A stretch of DNA of 64,000 nt from Rhizobacter sp. AJA081-3. Lineage in GTDB: Bacteria > Pseudomonadota > Gammaproteobacteria > Burkholderiales > Burkholderiaceae_C. Under the pieces are notes generated by a model. The model was given only the letters and a program-made list of their open reading frames with translations, searched no databases and had not been told where the DNA came from. Positions within the stretch are counted from its first letter, which is position 1. Each line of letters opens with the position of its first letter. This document shows positions 41,877 to 51,540 of the stretch, one piece after another. The stretch lies in contig NZ_CP059067.1 of assembly GCF_017795745.1 (NCBI RefSeq), forward strand, positions 5,332,001 to 5,396,000. The letters run 5' to 3'. A program made the translations under genes and the position numbers.

Positions 41877-42068
41877 ATGACCAAGACCCTGTCCACCCTG
41901 ATCGTCGCCATGTTCGCTGCCGTGGCCTTCAACGCCCAGGCTGCCTCCCACGCCGCCGCCGCCCCGATGAAGGCCAGCGCCCCGGCTGCCAAGGCCAGCG
42001 CTGCCAAGAAGGCCCCGAAGGAAGCCGCGAAGAAGGCCGTCAAGAAGGCCGAAGAAGCGAAGAAGTAA
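41877..42068 (+). CDS. Small secreted Ala/Lys-rich protein
   Basis: 63 residues: a signal peptide (MTKTLSTLIVAMFAAVAFNAQA) and a 41-residue mature peptide made almost wholly of Ala and Lys with some Pro, Ser and Glu, ending KKAEEAKK. AAAGAG lies six bases before the ATG and a strong terminator follows 20 bases after the stop, so it is a real, independently terminated gene. The composition recalls acid-shock Asr-type and histone-tail-like peptides; function is unknown. Confidence 0.75.
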   Translation: MTKTLSTLIVAMFAAVAFNAQAASHAAAAPMKASAPAAKASAAKKAPKEAAKKAVKKAEEAKK

Positions 42069-42087
42069 TTCTTCCTTCTACGCGAAG

Positions 42088-42116
42088 CGGGCCGCGCTGG
42101 ATGCGCGGCCCGTTTT
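42088..42116 (+). terminator. Intrinsic terminator after the Ala/Lys-rich gene
   Basis: A perfect ten-base stem CGGGCCGCGC / GCGCGGCCCG (42088-42097 with 42103-42112), a five-base loop TGGAT and then TTTT. It separates this gene from the convergent gguB stop at 42129. Confidence 0.9.
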
Positions 42117-42128
42117 CATTGGGAGCGG

Positions 42129-43322
42129 CTATTTCTTCTTGTTGTAGACGTCCACGCACACCGCGGCGAGCAGCACCAGGCCCTTAATGACCTGCTGGTA
42201 GTCGATGCCGATGCCCAGGATGGACATGCCGTTGTTCATCACGCCCATCACGAAGGCGCCGATCACCGCGCCCATCACCCTGCCCACGCCGCCCGAAGCA
42301 GACGCGCCGCCGATGAAGCAGGCGGCGATCACGTCGAGCTCGAAGCCCAGGCCCGCCTTCGGCGTCGCGGTGTTCAGCCGCGCTGCGAACACCAGCCCGG
42401 CCAGGGCAGCCAGCACGCCCATGTTGACGAAGGTGTAGAAGGCCAGCCGCTCGGTGCGGATGCCCGACAGCCGCGCCGCCTTTTCGTTGCCGCCCAGTGC
42501 GTAGATGCGACGGCCGATCGTCGTGCGGCTGGTGACGAAGTCGTAGGCCACCATCAGCACGAACATGATGATCAGCACGTTGGGCAGGCCCTTGTAGGTG
42601 GCCAGCAGCCAGCTCAGCGCCACCAGGATCGTGGCGAACACCGCATTGCGGCTGGCGAACAGCACCATCGGCTCGGTCTCCATGCCGTGCAGTTGCTGGT
42701 TGCCGCGCGCGCGCCAGGCCATCGCCACCATGGCCAGCGCCACCAGCACGCCCAGCAGCAGCGAGGTCAGCCGCAGTTCGGTGCCGCCGAACGCATCGGG
42801 AATGAAGCCCGAGCTGAGCTTCTGGAAGGTCTCCGGGAAGGGGCCGACCGACTGGCCGTTGAGCAGCGCCAGCGCCAGGCCCTTGAACACCAGCATGCCG
42901 GCCAGCGTGACGATGAACGAGGGGATGTGGAAGTAGGCGACGAACCAGCCCTGCGCCGCGCCGATCAGTGCGCCGACGACCAGGCAGGCGATCGTCGCCG
43001 GCACGAAATGCCATTCGTAGTTGACCATCAGCACGGCGGCCAGCGCGCCGACGAAGCCGCACACCGAGCCGACCGACAGGTCGATGTGGCCGGCCACGAT
43101 GACCAGCAGCATGCCCAGCGCCATGATGATGATGTAGCTGTTCTGCAGCACGAGGTTCGTGAGGTTCAGCGGCTGCAGCAGCGTGCCGTCGGTCATGACC
43201 TGGAAGAAGATCATGATCGCCACCAGCGACAGCAGCATGCCGTACTCGCGCAGGTTCTGCTTCAGGAAGTGGCCGGTGCGCGGGCCGGCCGTGCCGGGAG
43301 CCTTGTCGAGCGTGTGTTCCAT
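42129..43322 (-). CDS. gguB: Multiple-monosaccharide ABC transporter permease
   Basis: 397 residues with about ten hydrophobic segments; the longer form of the XylH/MglC permease class. GHIDLSVGSVCGFVGALAAV and SGIRTERLAFYTFV are hallmark stretches and YALGGNEKAARLSGI is the family coupling loop. It lies nine bases after gguA, whose product drives it, and completes the ChvE-GguA-GguB importer. Substrates of known systems include arabinose, galactose, glucose and xylose. The last gene of its operon; an intrinsic terminator for it is not visible on this strand. Confidence 0.9.
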   Translation of the reverse strand: MEHTLDKAPGTAGPRTGHFLKQNLREYGMLLSLVAIMIFFQVMTDGTLLQPLNLTNLVLQNSYIIIMALGMLLVIVAGHIDLSVGSVCGFVGALAAVLMVNYEWHFVPATIACLVVGALIGAAQGWFVAYFHIPSFIVTLAGMLVFKGLALALLNGQSVGPFPETFQKLSSGFIPDAFGGTELRLTSLLLGVLVALAMVAMAWRARGNQQLHGMETEPMVLFASRNAVFATILVALSWLLATYKGLPNVLIIMFVLMVAYDFVTSRTTIGRRIYALGGNEKAARLSGIRTERLAFYTFVNMGVLAALAGLVFAARLNTATPKAGLGFELDVIAACFIGGASASGGVGRVMGAVIGAFVMGVMNNGMSILGIGIDYQQVIKGLVLLAAVCVDVYNKKK

Positions 43323-43331
43323 GCGTTCCTC

Positions 43332-44873
43332 TCAGGTCCCGGCTTTGACGATGGCGCGCATGATCTTCTCCTGCGAGGCCTCGCCGGCATCGAACTCGGC
43401 GACGAACTCGCCCTCGTTCATCACGTGGATGCGGTCGCACATGCCCAGCAGCTCGGGCATCTCCGACGAGATCATCAGGATGCTGCGGCCTTCTTCGGCC
43501 AGGCGGGCGATCAGCGTGTAGATCTCGAACTTGGCGCCGACGTCGATGCCGCGCGTGGGTTCGTCGAGGATCAGCAGCGTGGGGTCGGCGAACAGCCACT
43601 TGGCCAGCACCACCTTCTGCTGGTTGCCGCCCGACAGGTTGACCACCGGCTGGTGCACGCCGGCGCAGCGCGTGGCCAGGCGCTGGCGGTAGTCGTTGGC
43701 GACGGCGAACTCGCGGCCCTCGTCGATCACGCCGTGGCGCGACACGCCGTCCAGGTGCGCCAGCGTCGTGTTGTGGGCGATGCTGTCGTCGAGCACGAGG
43801 CCGAGCGACTTGCGGTCTTCGGTGACGTAGGCGATGCCGTGGGCCACCGCCTTGCCCACGGTGCTGGTGTCGATGTCGCGGCCGTGCATGCGCACGGTGC
43901 CGCTGATGCGGCGGCCGTAAGTGCGGCCGAACACGCTCATCGCCAGCTCGGTGCGGCCCGCGCCCATCAGGCCGGCGATGCCCACGATCTCGCCCCGGCG
44001 CACCGTCAGGTTGACGCCCTTGACCACCTCGCGCTCGGTGTGGATCGGGTGGAACACGCGCCAGTCGCGCAGCTCGAACACCGTCTCGCCGATCTTCGGC
44101 GTGCGCTTCGGGTAACGGTCGGCCATCTCGCGGCCGACCATGGCACGGATGATCAGGTCTTCGCTGGCCGGGCCGTTGACTTCTCGGTCGCGGCAATCGA
44201 TCGTGGTGATGGTCGAGCCGTCGCGCAGCACGGTGATCGCATCAGCCACCTTGGCGATCTCGTTCAACTTGTGCGAGATGAGGATGCAGGCGATGCCGTG
44301 CGACTTGAGCTCCAGCAGCAGCTCGAGCAGCGCATCGCTGTCGCTCTCGTTCAGGCTGGCGGTGGGCTCGTCGAGGATCAGGAGCTTCACTTCCTTGGAC
44401 AGCGCCTTGGCGATCTCCACCAGCTGCTGCTTGCCGACACCGATGTCGGTGATCAGTGTGGCCGGCGATTCCTTCAGGCCCACCTTGGCGAGCAGCTCGC
44501 GCGTCTTGCGGTGCGCGAGCGTCCAGTCGATCACGCCGTGTTTCGCCTGCTCGTTGCCGAGAAAGATGTTCTCGGCGATCGACAGCAGAGGCACCAGCGC
44601 CAGCTCCTGGTGGATGATGATGATGCCCAGTTGCTCGCTGTCGTGGATGCCCGAGAAACGCCGCTCCTGGCCCAGGTAGCGGATCTCGCCTTCGTACTCC
44701 GGGTGCGGGTAGACACCCGAGAGCACCTTCATCAGCGTGGACTTGCCCGCGCCGTTCTCGCCGACCACGGCGTGGATCTCGCCGGCGCGCACGCTCAGGT
44801 TCACGTTCTCCAGCGCGGTCACGCCGTGAAAGCGCTTGGTGATGCCGCGCATGTCGAGGATCGCGTCGTCCAC
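43332..44873 (-). CDS. gguA: Multiple-monosaccharide ABC transporter ATPase, two ABC domains
   Basis: 513 residues from GTG 44873, with AAGGAG six bases upstream. Two fused ABC domains: the first with Walker A GENGAGKST and Walker B LLILDEPTASLNE but a divergent signature (DIGVGKQQLVEIAKAL), the second with a divergent Walker A (GLMGAGRTE) and an intact LSGGNQQKVVLAKWL and LLILDEPTRGID. This complementary pattern is normal for RbsA/AraG/GguA proteins. Powers the ChvE-GguB importer. An intrinsic terminator separates it from chvE upstream, so it is likely made in lower amounts. Confidence 0.92.
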   Translation of the reverse strand: MDDAILDMRGITKRFHGVTALENVNLSVRAGEIHAVVGENGAGKSTLMKVLSGVYPHPEYEGEIRYLGQERRFSGIHDSEQLGIIIIHQELALVPLLSIAENIFLGNEQAKHGVIDWTLAHRKTRELLAKVGLKESPATLITDIGVGKQQLVEIAKALSKEVKLLILDEPTASLNESDSDALLELLLELKSHGIACILISHKLNEIAKVADAITVLRDGSTITTIDCRDREVNGPASEDLIIRAMVGREMADRYPKRTPKIGETVFELRDWRVFHPIHTEREVVKGVNLTVRRGEIVGIAGLMGAGRTELAMSVFGRTYGRRISGTVRMHGRDIDTSTVGKAVAHGIAYVTEDRKSLGLVLDDSIAHNTTLAHLDGVSRHGVIDEGREFAVANDYRQRLATRCAGVHQPVVNLSGGNQQKVVLAKWLFADPTLLILDEPTRGIDVGAKFEIYTLIARLAEEGRSILMISSEMPELLGMCDRIHVMNEGEFVAEFDAGEASQEKIMRAIVKAGT

Positions 44874-44905
44874 CTTGTCTCCTTGTTGGCGCGGATGGTG
44901 CACGC

Positions 44906-44933
44906 AAAAAAGGTCCCGCGAAAGCGGGACCTT
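44906..44933 (-). terminator. Intrinsic terminator between chvE and gguA
   Basis: AAGGTCCCGC / GCGGGACCTT (44910-44919 with 44924-44933) is a perfect ten-base stem with a four-base loop, followed on the minus strand by a T run (complement of A 44906-44911). It begins 20 bases after the chvE stop and lies inside the chvE-gguAB unit. Partial read-through would keep the binding protein in excess over the membrane complex. Confidence 0.88.
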
Positions 44934-44953
44934 CTCGGGGGTGCCGGTCCGTC

Positions 44954-46018
44954 CTACTTGACCTGGCTCTCCTTGTAATAACCGCTGTCGATGAGCACCT
45001 TCTTCCAGTTCGACGCGTCCACTGCCACCGGCTTGAGCAGGTAGCTGGGCACCACTTTCACGCCGTTGTTGTAGGTCTTGGTGTCGTTGATCTCCGGGGT
45101 CTTTCCGGCGAGCACCGCATCGACCAGGTTGGCCGTCACGCGGGCCAGGTCGCGCGTGTCCTTGAACACGGTGGAGTACTGCTCGCCCTTGAGCATGGAC
45201 TTGACCGACGGAATCTCGGCGTCCTGGCCGCTGACGACCGGGCACGGTTGCGCCGCCGTGCAGTAGCCCACGCCCTTGAGCGACGACAGGATGCCGATGC
45301 TCAGGCCGTCGTACGGCGACAGCACCGCGTGCACCTTCTCCTTGCCGTAGAAGGCCGACAGCAGGTTGTCCATGCGCGCCTGCGCGACCGCGCCGTCCCA
45401 GCGCAGCGTGCCGACCTTGTCCATGCCCATCTGCTTGCTGCGCACGACCAGCTTGCCGCTGTCGATGTAGGGCTTGAGCACCGACATCGCGCCGTCGTAG
45501 AAGAAGAAGGCATTGTTGTCGTCGGGCGAGCCGCCGAATAGCTCGATGTTGAACGGGCCCTTGCCGGCCTTCAGGCCGAGCTTGTCGACGATCGATCCGG
45601 CCTGCAGCACGCCGACCTGGAAGTTGTCGAAGGTGGTGTAGTAGTCGACGTTCTTCGAGCCGCGGATCAGGCGGTCGTAGGCGATGACCTTGACGCCCTT
45701 GTCAGCCGCTTTCTGCAGCGCGCCGGACAGCGTGGTGCCGTCGATGGCGGCGATGACGAGAACCTTCACCCCCTTGGTGATCATGTTCTCGACCTGCGCG
45801 AGCTGGTTCGGGATGTCGTCGTCGGCGTACTGGAGGTCGGTCTTGTAGCCCTTCTCCTTGAACACCTTGACCATGTTGTCGCCGTCGGCGATCCAGCGGG
45901 CCGAGGACTTGGTGGGCATCGAGATGCCCACGGCGCCCTTGTCTTGCGCGGCGGCCGGGGCCATCCAGGCGGCGGTGGCCAGGCCCACGGTGGCCAGCAA
46001 CGTTTTCATCAGTTTCAT
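44954..46018 (-). CDS. chvE: ChvE-type multiple-monosaccharide binding protein
   Basis: 354 residues: a signal peptide ([25 protein letters not shown]) and a periplasmic sugar-binding fold of the ribose/galactose class. [37 protein letters not shown] and [13 protein letters not shown] match ChvE, which in agrobacteria binds arabinose, galactose, glucose and other monosaccharides and also serves the VirA sensor. GGAG lies seven bases before the ATG. It heads the gguAB operon and is followed by a partial terminator. No virA-like gene is present here. Confidence 0.93.
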   Translation of the reverse strand: MKLMKTLLATVGLATAAWMAPAAAQDKGAVGISMPTKSSARWIADGDNMVKVFKEKGYKTDLQYADDDIPNQLAQVENMITKGVKVLVIAAIDGTTLSGALQKAADKGVKVIAYDRLIRGSKNVDYYTTFDNFQVGVLQAGSIVDKLGLKAGKGPFNIELFGGSPDDNNAFFFYDGAMSVLKPYIDSGKLVVRSKQMGMDKVGTLRWDGAVAQARMDNLLSAFYGKEKVHAVLSPYDGLSIGILSSLKGVGYCTAAQPCPVVSGQDAEIPSVKSMLKGEQYSTVFKDTRDLARVTANLVDAVLAGKTPEINDTKTYNNGVKVVPSYLLKPVAVDASNWKKVLIDSGYYKESQVK

Positions 46019-46098
46019 GCGGAGTCTCCTTTTGTTCGTTCGAGTGTTGTTGTCACGGATCGATTGCCGCACCGCTCGAACCGGCACGGCCATCACGG

Positions 46099-47034
46099 TC
46101 AGTCTGGGTTCGTACGGGGTGCGCGAGTATCGACGCGCCAGTGCACCCGCAACATCAGTGTTTCGCCTCGGGCCAGTGTCACGAGCCCCGGCCGGCCGGG
46201 CAGGTGGAAGGCATCGATGGGTTGCGTGATCGGCTCGAAGCAGAACGCTTCGCCCGCCGGCGGCCGGTAGACGAGGCAGTGCTCCGGGGCGATCGGCCCG
46301 CGCGGCGTGTTCAGCGGCTCCATCGTCAGGTGAACCGCCAGGCCGCGCTCGGGCCAATGGATGCTCGCGTTGCCATCCCAGCCGTCGTAGCCGTTGTCGA
46401 TCAGCGGGCCGTTCATCGGGGCGTTGCGGTTCAGGTCCCAGCCCGCGGGCAGGTCATGCGTGCGCTGCGTCGGGATCGGGTCGTCGCCGCTCAGCCATAC
46501 ACCGCCCACGCGGGCCTGCACCCTGGTCTGCGGCGTGCGCGGGAACCAGGGGTGCAGCCCCAGGCCATAGGGCAGCGGGGTCTCGCCGCGGTGCGTCACG
46601 CGCACGCTTTGCAGCAGGCCGTCATCGATCAGCTCGAAGCGCTGCAGGGCGTCGTACGCGTAGGGGCCGCCGCCGTGGCGACGCGATTCGAGCCGCATCT
46701 CGGCGACCTGCCGTTGCGGGCGCGTCAGCGACCAGGCCTGCAGCCAGCCGTCGCCGTGGATGGGGTAGGGCTCGCCGTCGCGGTTGGGCGCCATGTCGAA
46801 CCACTGGCCATCGTGCTCGAAGCCGCCGTGGCTGATGCGGTTGGACCACGGCAGCATCGCGAAGGAAGCCAGGGTGTAGCGGTCCTCCTGCGTGCCCGCC
46901 CACGGGCGCCACAGGTCCACCGGTTGGCCGTCGGCGAGCCAGCGCCATTGCGCGACGCCGCCGCCGAGCGTGGGCACGAGGCCCAGGCGCTGCTGGGCGG
47001 ACTCGAGCCAGACGATGTCATGCGGGCTCGTCAC
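46099..47034 (-). CDS. Aldose 1-epimerase family protein
   Basis: 311 residues of the GalM-like mutarotase fold. [38 protein letters not shown] and GLGLHPWFP carry the arginine and histidines of the active site, and [20 protein letters not shown] supplies the acidic residue. It interconverts alpha and beta anomers of aldoses, presenting the right anomer to the dehydrogenase. The GTG start overlaps the lactonase stop as GTGA, tying it to the arabinose pathway genes. No signal peptide, hence cytosolic. Confidence 0.88.
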   Translation of the reverse strand: MTSPHDIVWLESAQQRLGLVPTLGGGVAQWRWLADGQPVDLWRPWAGTQEDRYTLASFAMLPWSNRISHGGFEHDGQWFDMAPNRDGEPYPIHGDGWLQAWSLTRPQRQVAEMRLESRRHGGGPYAYDALQRFELIDDGLLQSVRVTHRGETPLPYGLGLHPWFPRTPQTRVQARVGGVWLSGDDPIPTQRTHDLPAGWDLNRNAPMNGPLIDNGYDGWDGNASIHWPERGLAVHLTMEPLNTPRGPIAPEHCLVYRPPAGEAFCFEPITQPIDAFHLPGRPGLVTLARGETLMLRVHWRVDTRAPRTNPD

Positions 47035-47945
47035 GCGCTGGCCCCGAACAGGTTCGCCGGCAGCCCGGCCGCGTCGGTTTCGACGGCAAACAGCGCTCCC
47101 GCCAGCGGCTGCTCTGCAAGCTGCCCCGGGCCCAGCTCGAAGCGCGCGCTGGTGATGAACAGGGTCTTCAATGCAGGCCCGCCGAAAGCGACATTGCTGA
47201 TGTGGTCGGTGGGCAGGCTCACTCTGGCCAGCTCGGCGCCGCTGTCCGGGTCGTGGCAGCTCACGCAGGCGGCGCCCCAGTGCGCGATCCACAGCCGGCC
47301 GGCCGCGTCGGTGGTCATGCCGTCGGGGAAGCCGTCGCCGCGCTCGAAGCGAAGGAACACGCGCGAAGCGCCGAGCGTGCCGCTGGCCGGGTCGAACGCG
47401 AACGCATGGACCGTGCGGCGCACCGTGTCGTTGAAGAACATCGTGCGGCCATCGAGCGACCAGGTCGGCCCGTTGCTCACCGCGAAGCCGGCGTCGAAGG
47501 CGCGCACGCAGCGGCCGGGGCCATCGAAGCGGTACAGCGCGCCGGTGGGTTCGCGGCAGGCCGTGTCCATCGTGCCGCCCCAGAAGCGGCCGTGCGCATC
47601 GCACTTGCCGTCGTTGAAGCGATTGGCGGTTCTTTCGGGCTCGGGTTCGTCGAGCCGGCGCAGCGCGCCGGTGGCTGGCTCGTAGAACGCGAAACCGCGG
47701 CGCAGCGTGACCACCAGGCCCGGGCCGTCGGTACGTTCAGCCACGGCGGAGATCGTGTCGTCGAGCGTCCACTGGCGCTGTTCGCCGGTGCCGGGGGTGT
47801 GGCGGTACAAGCGTTTTTCGAGGATGTCGACCCAGTACAGCGATTGCTCGCGCACCGACCAGCAGGTGCCTTCGCCCAGCGTGGCCGCAGCGGGCCAGAC
47901 GCAGCGCACGCTGCCGAGGGCGGGGGCGGGGGCCTGCAGGCTCAT
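47031..47945 (-). CDS. SMP-30/gluconolactonase family sugar lactonase
   Basis: 304 residues, six-bladed beta-propeller. Metal ligands match the family: Glu25 in LGEGTCW, Asn in SNGPTWSLDG and Asp in GDGFPDGMT. By context it opens L-arabino-gamma-lactone (or a related aldonolactone) to the free acid between the sugar dehydrogenase and the IlvD-type dehydratase. It starts seven bases after the dehydratase stop and overlaps the epimerase as GTGA, forming a dehydratase-lactonase-epimerase operon. Confidence 0.9.
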   Translation of the reverse strand: MSLQAPAPALGSVRCVWPAAATLGEGTCWSVREQSLYWVDILEKRLYRHTPGTGEQRQWTLDDTISAVAERTDGPGLVVTLRRGFAFYEPATGALRRLDEPEPERTANRFNDGKCDAHGRFWGGTMDTACREPTGALYRFDGPGRCVRAFDAGFAVSNGPTWSLDGRTMFFNDTVRRTVHAFAFDPASGTLGASRVFLRFERGDGFPDGMTTDAAGRLWIAHWGAACVSCHDPDSGAELARVSLPTDHISNVAFGGPALKTLFITSARFELGPGQLAEQPLAGALFAVETDAAGLPANLFGASA

Positions 47946-47952
47946 GACGTGA

Positions 47953-49674
47953 TCAGTGCGAGTCGCGCGGCACCGGCGCGCCACTGCCGCCGACCAGGAA
48001 GTCGAGGTCGGCGCCCAGGTGCGCCTGCTGCACATGCTCGACGTAGACCTTGTACCAGCCGCGTGCGGGCGTCGCCGGCGCCGTCCAGGCGGCGCGACGG
48101 CGTGCCAGCTCCGCGTCGCCCACCTCCAGGTGCAGGCGGCGGTTCGCCACGTCGAGCTCGATCACGTCGCCATCTTTCACCAGCGCCAGCGGCCCGCCCG
48201 CGGCGGCCTCGGGCGAGGTGTGCAGCACCACGGTGCCGTAGGCGGTGCCGCTCATGCGCGCATCGCTGATGCGCACCATGTCCGTGATGCCCTTGCGCAG
48301 CACCTTGGGCGGCAGCGGCATGTTGCCCACCTCGGCCATGCCGGGGTAGCCCTTGGGGCCGCAGTTCTTCAGCACCATCACGCAGTGCTCGTCGATGTCG
48401 AGCGACTCGTCGTCGATGCGCGCGTGGAACTCCTCGATGCTCTCGAACACCACCGCGCGGCCGCGGTGCTGCAGCAGGTGCTCGCTGGCCGCCGAGGGCT
48501 TGATCACGGCGCCGTCGGGCGCCAGGTTGCCGCGCAGCACGGCGATGCCGGCGGCGGGCTTGAAGGGCTCGGCCAGCGGCCGGATCACCTCGCGGTTCCA
48601 GCAGGGCGCCTCGGCGATGTTCTCGCCGATCGACTTGCCGTTCACGGTAACGGCGTCGGCGTGCAGCAGGTGGCGGATCTCCTTCAGCACCGCGGGCAGG
48701 CCGCCGGCGTAGAAGAAGTCCTCCATCAGGAAGCGACCCGAAGGCTGCAGGTCGACCAGGCAGGGCACCTGCGAGCCGAGCCGGTCCCAGTCGTCGAGCT
48801 TGAGCTCCACGCCCATGCGGCCGGCCACCGCGAGAAGATGGATCACCGCATTGGTCGAGCCGCCGATCGCCGCGTTGGTGCGGATGGCGTTCTCGAAGGC
48901 GGCGCGCGTGAGGATCTTCGACATGCGCAGGTCGTCGTTGACCATCTCGACGATGCGCCGGCCGGTCAGCTGCGCGAGCCGGTTGCGGCGCGTGTCGGCG
49001 GCAGGGATGGCGGCGTTCTCTGGCAGCGACATGCCCAGCGCCTCGACCATGCTGGCCATCGTCGATGCGGTGCCCATCGTCATGCAGCTGCCCTTGCTGC
49101 GGTGCATGCAGCTCTCGGCCTGCGTGAACTCGTCCATCGTCATCTCGCCGGCGCGCACCATCTCGCTCATCTGCCACACGCCGGTGCCCGAGCCGATGTC
49201 CTTGCCGCGGAACTTGCCGTTGAGCATCGGCCCGCCCGACAGTCCGATGGTCGGCAGGTCGCAGCTCGCCGCGCCCATCAACAGCGCCGGCGTGGTCTTG
49301 TCGCAGCCCATCAGCAGCACCACGCCGTCGATCGGGTTGCCGCGGATCGATTCCTCGACGTCCATCGACGCGAGGTTGCGGAACAGCATCGCGGTGGGCC
49401 GCAGCTGCGTCTCGCCGAGCGACATCACCGGGAACTCGAGCGGGAAGCCGCCCGCCTCGTAGACGCCGCGCTTGACGAACTCCGCCAGCTCGCGGAAGTG
49501 CCCGTTGCATGGCGTCAGCTCGCTCCAGGTGTTGCAGATGCCGATCACCGGGCGGCCGTCGAGCAGGTCGTGCGGGTAGCCCTGGTTCTTGATCCAGCTG
49601 CGGTGCACGAAGCCGTCGCGGTCCTGGCGCCCGAACCAGGCCTGGCTGCGGCGGACGGGCTTCTTCGGATCCAT
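47953..49674 (-). CDS. IlvD/Edd-family sugar-acid dehydratase, L-arabonate dehydratase type
   Basis: 573 residues, the length of pentonate dehydratases rather than IlvD. Cluster ligands Cys56 (TPCNG), Cys124 (MGCDKT, with Lys126 as the metal-side lysine) and Cys197 (GSCMTMGTAS) are in place, and IGGSTNAVIHLLA and CGPKGYPGM are family hallmarks. It would convert L-arabonate (possibly also D-fuconate or D-xylonate) to the 2-keto-3-deoxy acid using an Fe-S cluster. It is divergent from the SDR gene across an AT-rich 84-base promoter region. Confidence 0.9.
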   Translation of the reverse strand: MDPKKPVRRSQAWFGRQDRDGFVHRSWIKNQGYPHDLLDGRPVIGICNTWSELTPCNGHFRELAEFVKRGVYEAGGFPLEFPVMSLGETQLRPTAMLFRNLASMDVEESIRGNPIDGVVLLMGCDKTTPALLMGAASCDLPTIGLSGGPMLNGKFRGKDIGSGTGVWQMSEMVRAGEMTMDEFTQAESCMHRSKGSCMTMGTASTMASMVEALGMSLPENAAIPAADTRRNRLAQLTGRRIVEMVNDDLRMSKILTRAAFENAIRTNAAIGGSTNAVIHLLAVAGRMGVELKLDDWDRLGSQVPCLVDLQPSGRFLMEDFFYAGGLPAVLKEIRHLLHADAVTVNGKSIGENIAEAPCWNREVIRPLAEPFKPAAGIAVLRGNLAPDGAVIKPSAASEHLLQHRGRAVVFESIEEFHARIDDESLDIDEHCVMVLKNCGPKGYPGMAEVGNMPLPPKVLRKGITDMVRISDARMSGTAYGTVVLHTSPEAAAGGPLALVKDGDVIELDVANRRLHLEVGDAELARRRAAWTAPATPARGWYKVYVEHVQQAHLGADLDFLVGGSGAPVPRDSH

Positions 49675-49723
49675 GCGAACGTTCTCCAGGGCGGCTTGAC
49701 GCGCCGGATGCTATCGCTCCACA

Positions 49724-49749
49724 CTGATAAATGAAAAATAAGCAATCAG
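49724..49749. promoter_or_regulatory. AT-rich inverted repeat in the dehydratase/SDR divergent promoter
   Basis: CTGAT (49724-49728) and ATCAG (49745-49749) flank a strikingly AT-rich 16-base core within an otherwise GC-rich window. It lies between the dehydratase and SDR starts and is likely part of the promoters for both. The motif GACATGTC overlaps the SDR start codon at 49757-49764. The regulator is probably the LysR protein encoded downstream, but this is inference. Confidence 0.4.
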
Positions 49750-49758
49750 GTGTCTGAC

Positions 49759-50544
49759 ATGTCGATTTCGATATCTCAAACTTGGCCAGCGGTGTACCCG
49801 GACCTGCGCGGCCGGGCCGTCTTCGTGACCGGCGGCGGCTCGGGCATCGGCGCGGCCATCGTGTCGGCCTTCGTGGCGCAGGGCGCGCGCGTTGCCTTCG
49901 TGGACGTGGCCGCCGCTGCCAGCGAGGCGCTCGCCGCCAAGCTCGCCGCCGGCGGGCAGGCCGCGCCCTGGTGGCGTGCCTGCGACGTGCGCGACGTGGC
50001 GGCGCTGCAGTCGGCCATCGCCGATGCCGCGGCCGCGCTCGGCGACTTCCACGCGCTGGTCAACAACGTCGCCAGCGACGACCGCCACACGCTGGAATCG
50101 ATCACGCCGGCCTTCTACGACGATCGCATCGCCATCAACCAGCGCGCCGCGCTGTTCGCGATGCAGGCGGTGGTGCCGGGCATGAAGCGGCTGGGCGGTG
50201 GCGCCATCGTCAACCTGGGCTCGATCGGCTGGCAGATCAAATCGGCCGACTACCCGTGTTACGCGATTGCCAAGTCGGCGGTGAACGGCCTGACACGCGG
50301 CAATGCGGCCTCGCTCGGGCGCGACCGCATCCGCGTCAACACCGTCACGCCAGGCTGGGTGATGACCGAGCGGCAGAAGCAGCTGTGGGTCACGCCCGAA
50401 GGCGAACGCGAGATCGACCGCAACCAGTGCCTGCCCGATCGACTGCAGCCGGAGGACATCGCGGCGATGGTGCTGTTCCTGGCGTCCGACGGCGCGCGCA
50501 TGTGCACGGCCCAGGAGTTCATCGTCGACGGCGGTTGGCGCTAG
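49759..50544 (+). CDS. SDR-family sugar dehydrogenase, candidate L-arabinose 1-dehydrogenase
   Basis: 261 residues, classical short-chain dehydrogenase: cofactor motif TGGGSGIGAA, then NNVAS (NNAG position), catalytic Ser in LGSIGW, and YAIAKSA as the Tyr-x-x-x-Lys pair. The C-terminus EFIVDGGWR is standard. In the pathway context it should oxidise an aldopyranose to its lactone, the first step before the SMP-30 lactonase. A GTG three codons earlier is a weaker start. Divergent from the dehydratase gene and convergent with the LysR gene. Confidence 0.85.
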   Translation: MSISISQTWPAVYPDLRGRAVFVTGGGSGIGAAIVSAFVAQGARVAFVDVAAAASEALAAKLAAGGQAAPWWRACDVRDVAALQSAIADAAAALGDFHALVNNVASDDRHTLESITPAFYDDRIAINQRAALFAMQAVVPGMKRLGGGAIVNLGSIGWQIKSADYPCYAIAKSAVNGLTRGNAASLGRDRIRVNTVTPGWVMTERQKQLWVTPEGEREIDRNQCLPDRLQPEDIAAMVLFLASDGARMCTAQEFIVDGGWR

Positions 50545-50550
50545 CCGCCG

Positions 50551-51522
50551 TCATTCCAATCCGGCCAGATCCAGTTCGGTGCCATAGACGGTCAGCGCGG
50601 CCGCCTTCAGCGCGCGCAGCATCACCTTGGCCGCGGGCGACAGCAGCCGGTCGGTGCGGGTGATCAGCCCGAAGGCGTCCATCTTGCAAGGCAGCGCGAT
50701 CGGCAGGATGGCCACCATGCCGTGCTGCGCGTAGTAACGCGCCACGTCGGTGGCGATCACCGCGAGCAGGTCGCTGCCCTGCAGCATCTTGGTGACGAAC
50801 AGCAGCGCCGTCGTCTCGATCAGGTTGCTGGGCGACTCCAGCCCTTCCTCCTGGAACATCAGCTCGAAGCGATGCCGCAGCACGCTGCCCGGCGGCGGCA
50901 CGATCCAGCCGCTGCCGACCACGTCGCGCAAGCTCAGCCGCGTGTTGGCCAGCAGCGGGTGGCCCGGCCGCACGACCGCGCTGACCGGCTCCTCCACGAT
51001 CGCCTCGTAGCGCAGCGCGCTCTTGTCGTGGCGCTCGAACAGCCGGCCCACCACCATGTCGAGCTTGCCCTGTGCGAGGCGCTCCATCAGCACGTCGCTG
51101 GTCTCGATGGCCAGCTGCACGCGCAGGCTCGGGTGCTGCTGCTTGACCTGCGCCACGGCGGTGGGCATCAGGTTCAACCCCGGCGCGGTGATCGAGCCGA
51201 TGCTGACCTGGCCGAAGCGCCCCGACTTGAGCGCCTCGATCTCGTCGTGCGCCTGCGACAGGCTGGCCAGCGCCATGCGCGCGTGGCGGATCATCGTCTC
51301 GCCGTACCAGGTGGCGCGCATGCCGCGCGGCAGCCGGTCGAACAACGGCACGCCCAGCATGTCCTCCAGCTCCTTGAGCAGCTTGGAGGCGGCAGGCTGC
51401 GTCATGTTCAGCACCTGCGCGGCGCGGTGGATGTTGCCTTCCTCCTCCAGCGCCATCAGCAGCAGCAGCTGCCGCGTCTTCAGCCGCGCCCGGATGAACC
51501 AGTGCGTGTAGTTGCTCGACAT
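50551..51522 (-). CDS. LysR-family regulator, GbpR/GguR-like
   Basis: 323 residues: an N-terminal winged helix (about 14-75, with GNIHRAAQVLNMTQPAASKLLKELE divided between its helices) and a C-terminal effector domain. It resembles GbpR, the LysR protein that controls chvE in response to galactose or arabinose in agrobacteria, and it sits between chvE-gguAB, the dehydratase operon and gguC. It diverges from gguC over 142 bases containing a GACAT/ATGTC dyad. It is the best candidate for regulating the whole sugar island. Confidence 0.85.
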   Translation of the reverse strand: MSSNYTHWFIRARLKTRQLLLLMALEEEGNIHRAAQVLNMTQPAASKLLKELEDMLGVPLFDRLPRGMRATWYGETMIRHARMALASLSQAHDEIEALKSGRFGQVSIGSITAPGLNLMPTAVAQVKQQHPSLRVQLAIETSDVLMERLAQGKLDMVVGRLFERHDKSALRYEAIVEEPVSAVVRPGHPLLANTRLSLRDVVGSGWIVPPPGSVLRHRFELMFQEEGLESPSNLIETTALLFVTKMLQGSDLLAVIATDVARYYAQHGMVAILPIALPCKMDAFGLITRTDRLLSPAAKVMLRALKAAALTVYGTELDLAGLE

Positions 51523-51540
51523 CGGGCCTCGTCCGGTTCT